5,942 bases of DNA, from assembly GCA_001828295.1 (NCBI GenBank), contig MHYI01000230.1:1-5942 (forward strand), given 5' to 3'. Source of the DNA: Planctomycetes bacterium RBG_16_41_13 (GTDB lineage Bacteria > Planctomycetota > Brocadiia > Brocadiales > Brocadiaceae). The notes below the pieces were generated by a model. It made no database searches. It had not been told where the DNA came from and worked only from the letters and a program-made list of their open reading frames with translations. The position numbers were made by a program, and so were the translations under genes. This document shows, in pieces, positions 4,477-5,942 of the stretch. How positions within the stretch are numbered: position 1 is the first letter of the stretch; each line of letters starts with the position of its first letter.

Positions 4477-5619
4477 ATGATTACAAGAAGAACGTTAATC
4501 AAAGCCGGTGTATTTGGTGCATGTGGTCTTTGTTTTGGAGACAAATTAACATCGCTGGCGGAAGATGTTTATACTGCTGAAAAATTGAAGGGAATCAATC
4601 AGGGTTTCCCGGTTGAAGAAGCGCGGCATTACAAAAAACTTGAGGATACGCGGGTACAATGCGTATTGTGTCCGAGGGAATGCACCATTGCGGAGTTGGA
4701 ACGGGGATATTGCGGTGTAAGAGAAAACAGGAACGGCACATATTACACATTGGTTCATTCCCGTGTATGCGTACTCAACGCTGACCCCATCGAAAAAAAA
4801 CCCTTATTTCACTTTTTACCGGGAACGAGGGCATATTCCATTGCCACAGCGGGGTGTAATGTGGAGTGTAAATTCTGCCAGAACTGGCAAATCTCACAAT
4901 ACCGGCCGGAACAGACCGACAGCATCAGATTGACGCCGGAAGACGTGATGAATGAAGCTAAATCAGGCAGATGCAAAACAATTGCCTATACCTATTCAGA
5001 GCCGGTAGTGTTTTATGAATATATGTACGACACTGCAAAGCTGACCGGCAAAAACGGCTTGAATAACGTGATGATATCAAACGGTTACATTCAGGAAAAA
5101 CCTTTGCGGGAATTGTGCCAATACCTTAGCGCTGTGAAGATTGATCTGAAAAGTTTCACGGAAAAGTTTTACAAAGACGTCTGTGCCGGAGAACTAAAAC
5201 CGGTATTGCAAACCCTGAAAACCTTAAAAGATATTGGAATATGGTTTGAGATCGTGGTATTGATTATACCTACCCTCAACGACTCCGAAGCAGAATTCCG
5301 GGAAATGTGCAAGTGGGTGAAAAACGAGCTTGGTCCGGAAGTGCCGATTCATTTTACCCGTTTTCAACCGACATTCAGGATAAAAAACCTGCCGCCCACA
5401 CCAGTAAAAACATTGGAAAACGCAAGGAAAATTGCCCTTGATGCAGGGCTCCTTTTCCCCTATGTGGGTAATGTTCCCGGACACAACGGGGAAAATACCT
5501 ATTGCCCTCACTGCCAACATATTTTAATCAGGCGGGCAGGATACAGAATATTGGAAAACCATATTAAAGATAACAAATGCAAAGACTGCGAAACTGTCAT
5601 ACCGGGCATATGGTCATAA
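4477..5619 (+). CDS. amrS: AmmeMemoRadiSam system radical SAM enzyme with N-terminal twin-arginine motif
   Basis: The 380-residue product carries the radical SAM cluster motif CNVECKFC (Cys127, Cys131, Cys134), which binds the 4Fe-4S cluster used to cleave S-adenosylmethionine. Before it lies the family's cysteine block CVLCPREC...YCGVREN (Cys62, 65, 69, 79). Further marks are YTYSEP (171-176), KIDLKS (221-226), HFTRFQP (292-298) and a C-terminal zinc-ribbon-like set CPHC...CKDC (343/346, 368/371). This architecture fits the AmrS family, related to pyruvate-formate-lyase activases, whose reaction is not settled to my knowledge. The N-terminus TRRTLIKAGVFGACGLCF (3-20) matches a twin-arginine signal, so export is possible. 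An in-frame TGA at 4459-4461 fixes the start region, though the ribosome binding site is weak. The partner genes of the AmmeMemoRadiSam trio are not visible. Confidence 0.9.
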   Translation: MITRRTLIKAGVFGACGLCFGDKLTSLAEDVYTAEKLKGINQGFPVEEARHYKKLEDTRVQCVLCPRECTIAELERGYCGVRENRNGTYYTLVHSRVCVLNADPIEKKPLFHFLPGTRAYSIATAGCNVECKFCQNWQISQYRPEQTDSIRLTPEDVMNEAKSGRCKTIAYTYSEPVVFYEYMYDTAKLTGKNGLNNVMISNGYIQEKPLRELCQYLSAVKIDLKSFTEKFYKDVCAGELKPVLQTLKTLKDIGIWFEIVVLIIPTLNDSEAEFREMCKWVKNELGPEVPIHFTRFQPTFRIKNLPPTPVKTLENARKIALDAGLLFPYVGNVPGHNGENTYCPHCQHILIRRAGYRILENHIKDNKCKDCETVIPGIWS

Positions 5620-5661
5620 AGAAACTATGTTTATTAAGCGTTAAATTAGAAAGGAAAAACC

Positions 5662-5942
5662 ATGACACTTGAAATAAAGCCTGTTCGCACGGAAAGAAAG
5701 GGAACGAAGTGTGAGAGATTGAAAATGTGGGGGAAGATTGTCGCGGTTGCAATTATCGTCTTCTTAGGAATTGCATCACGGCAAAGTAACGCTTCGGAAG
5801 AAATAGATGTACAGAAGGACGTCTATCTGTTTCTTCACGGAAGAACAGACCTGCAGGAAAAAGCCGTAAGCTCACTGGTCACCTATGGATTTTCAAGGGA
5901 GAAAATAACTATGGCTACACCGGAAAAGGTGGGCAATGCAGG
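5662..5942 (+). CDS. Exported protein of unknown function, 5' part only
   Basis: The frame runs from ATG at 5662 off the right edge (93 codons seen). AAGGAA at 5651-5656 is a suitable ribosome binding site. A basic N-terminal part of about 25 residues precedes a hydrophobic stretch IVAVAIIVFLGIA (26-38) and a likely signal peptidase site after SNA (residue 44), so export or membrane anchoring is predicted. A second start, ATG at 5725, would give a more usual short signal peptide (MWGKIVAVAIIV...). The visible mature part, beginning SEEIDVQKDVYLFLHGRTDL, is not recognised; KAVSSLVTYGFSREKITMAT looks like a helix-turn segment. It follows the radical SAM gene after 42 bases with no terminator, so the two are probably one operon. 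Confidence 0.75.
   Translation, partial: MTLEIKPVRTERKGTKCERLKMWGKIVAVAIIVFLGIASRQSNASEEIDVQKDVYLFLHGRTDLQEKAVSSLVTYGFSREKITMATPEKVGNA

Noticed and set aside
4389..4580. 63-codon plus-strand frame overlapping the radical SAM start
   Set aside because: It starts inside the promoter region, upstream of the predicted transcript start, and overlaps the radical SAM gene out of frame.

Overview
The window most resembles chromosomal DNA of an anaerobic Gram-negative bacterium of moderate GC content. Four proteins carry export signals: one lipoprotein, one parvulin-type foldase, one small secreted protein and one twin-arginine signal. An orphan FmdE-family protein and an AmmeMemoRadiSam radical SAM enzyme also fit an anaerobe. 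Together with the style of the intergenic repeats this suggests Planctomycetota of the anammox type (Brocadiales) or a similar lineage. That assignment is inference, because no rRNA or marker gene is present.

Layout. The left 111 bases may hold the edge of a gene, but strand and frame are unclear. Positions 112-445 are non-coding and repeat-rich: a C/G-run element that can fold as two hairpins closed by an outer stem (171-236), an AT-rich degenerate tail (237-290) and a 13-bp inverted repeat (346-405). FmdE follows at 446-1087; its start is set by a Shine-Dalgarno sequence, and an upstream TTG is rejected. A near-consensus sigma-70 promoter (1140-1167) then drives a small secreted carboxypeptidase-regulatory-like protein (1317-1661), which ends at a strong intrinsic terminator (1694-1730).

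The 1731-2157 gap contains another AT-rich repeat, a very good sigma-54 promoter (2045-2060), a candidate enhancer inverted repeat about 100 bp upstream of it, and a perfect 15-bp palindrome in the leader. This promoter probably drives a stand-alone PAS sensor protein (2158-2547) and a lipoprotein of unknown family (2598-3281).

Convergent to these, on the minus strand, lies a SurA/PpiC-type peptidyl-prolyl isomerase (3324-4259) with its own terminator and promoter. Divergent from it, under a TTGACA-17-TACAAT promoter, is an AmmeMemoRadiSam radical SAM protein (4477-5619) with an N-terminal twin-arginine motif. It is followed after 42 bases by an exported protein cut off by the window end.

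No mobile element, CRISPR array, tRNA or rRNA was seen. The parts most worth following up are the sigma-54 unit (PAS plus lipoprotein) and the apparently Tat-targeted radical SAM protein paired with an unknown exported protein. The evidence for a new system is suggestive only.
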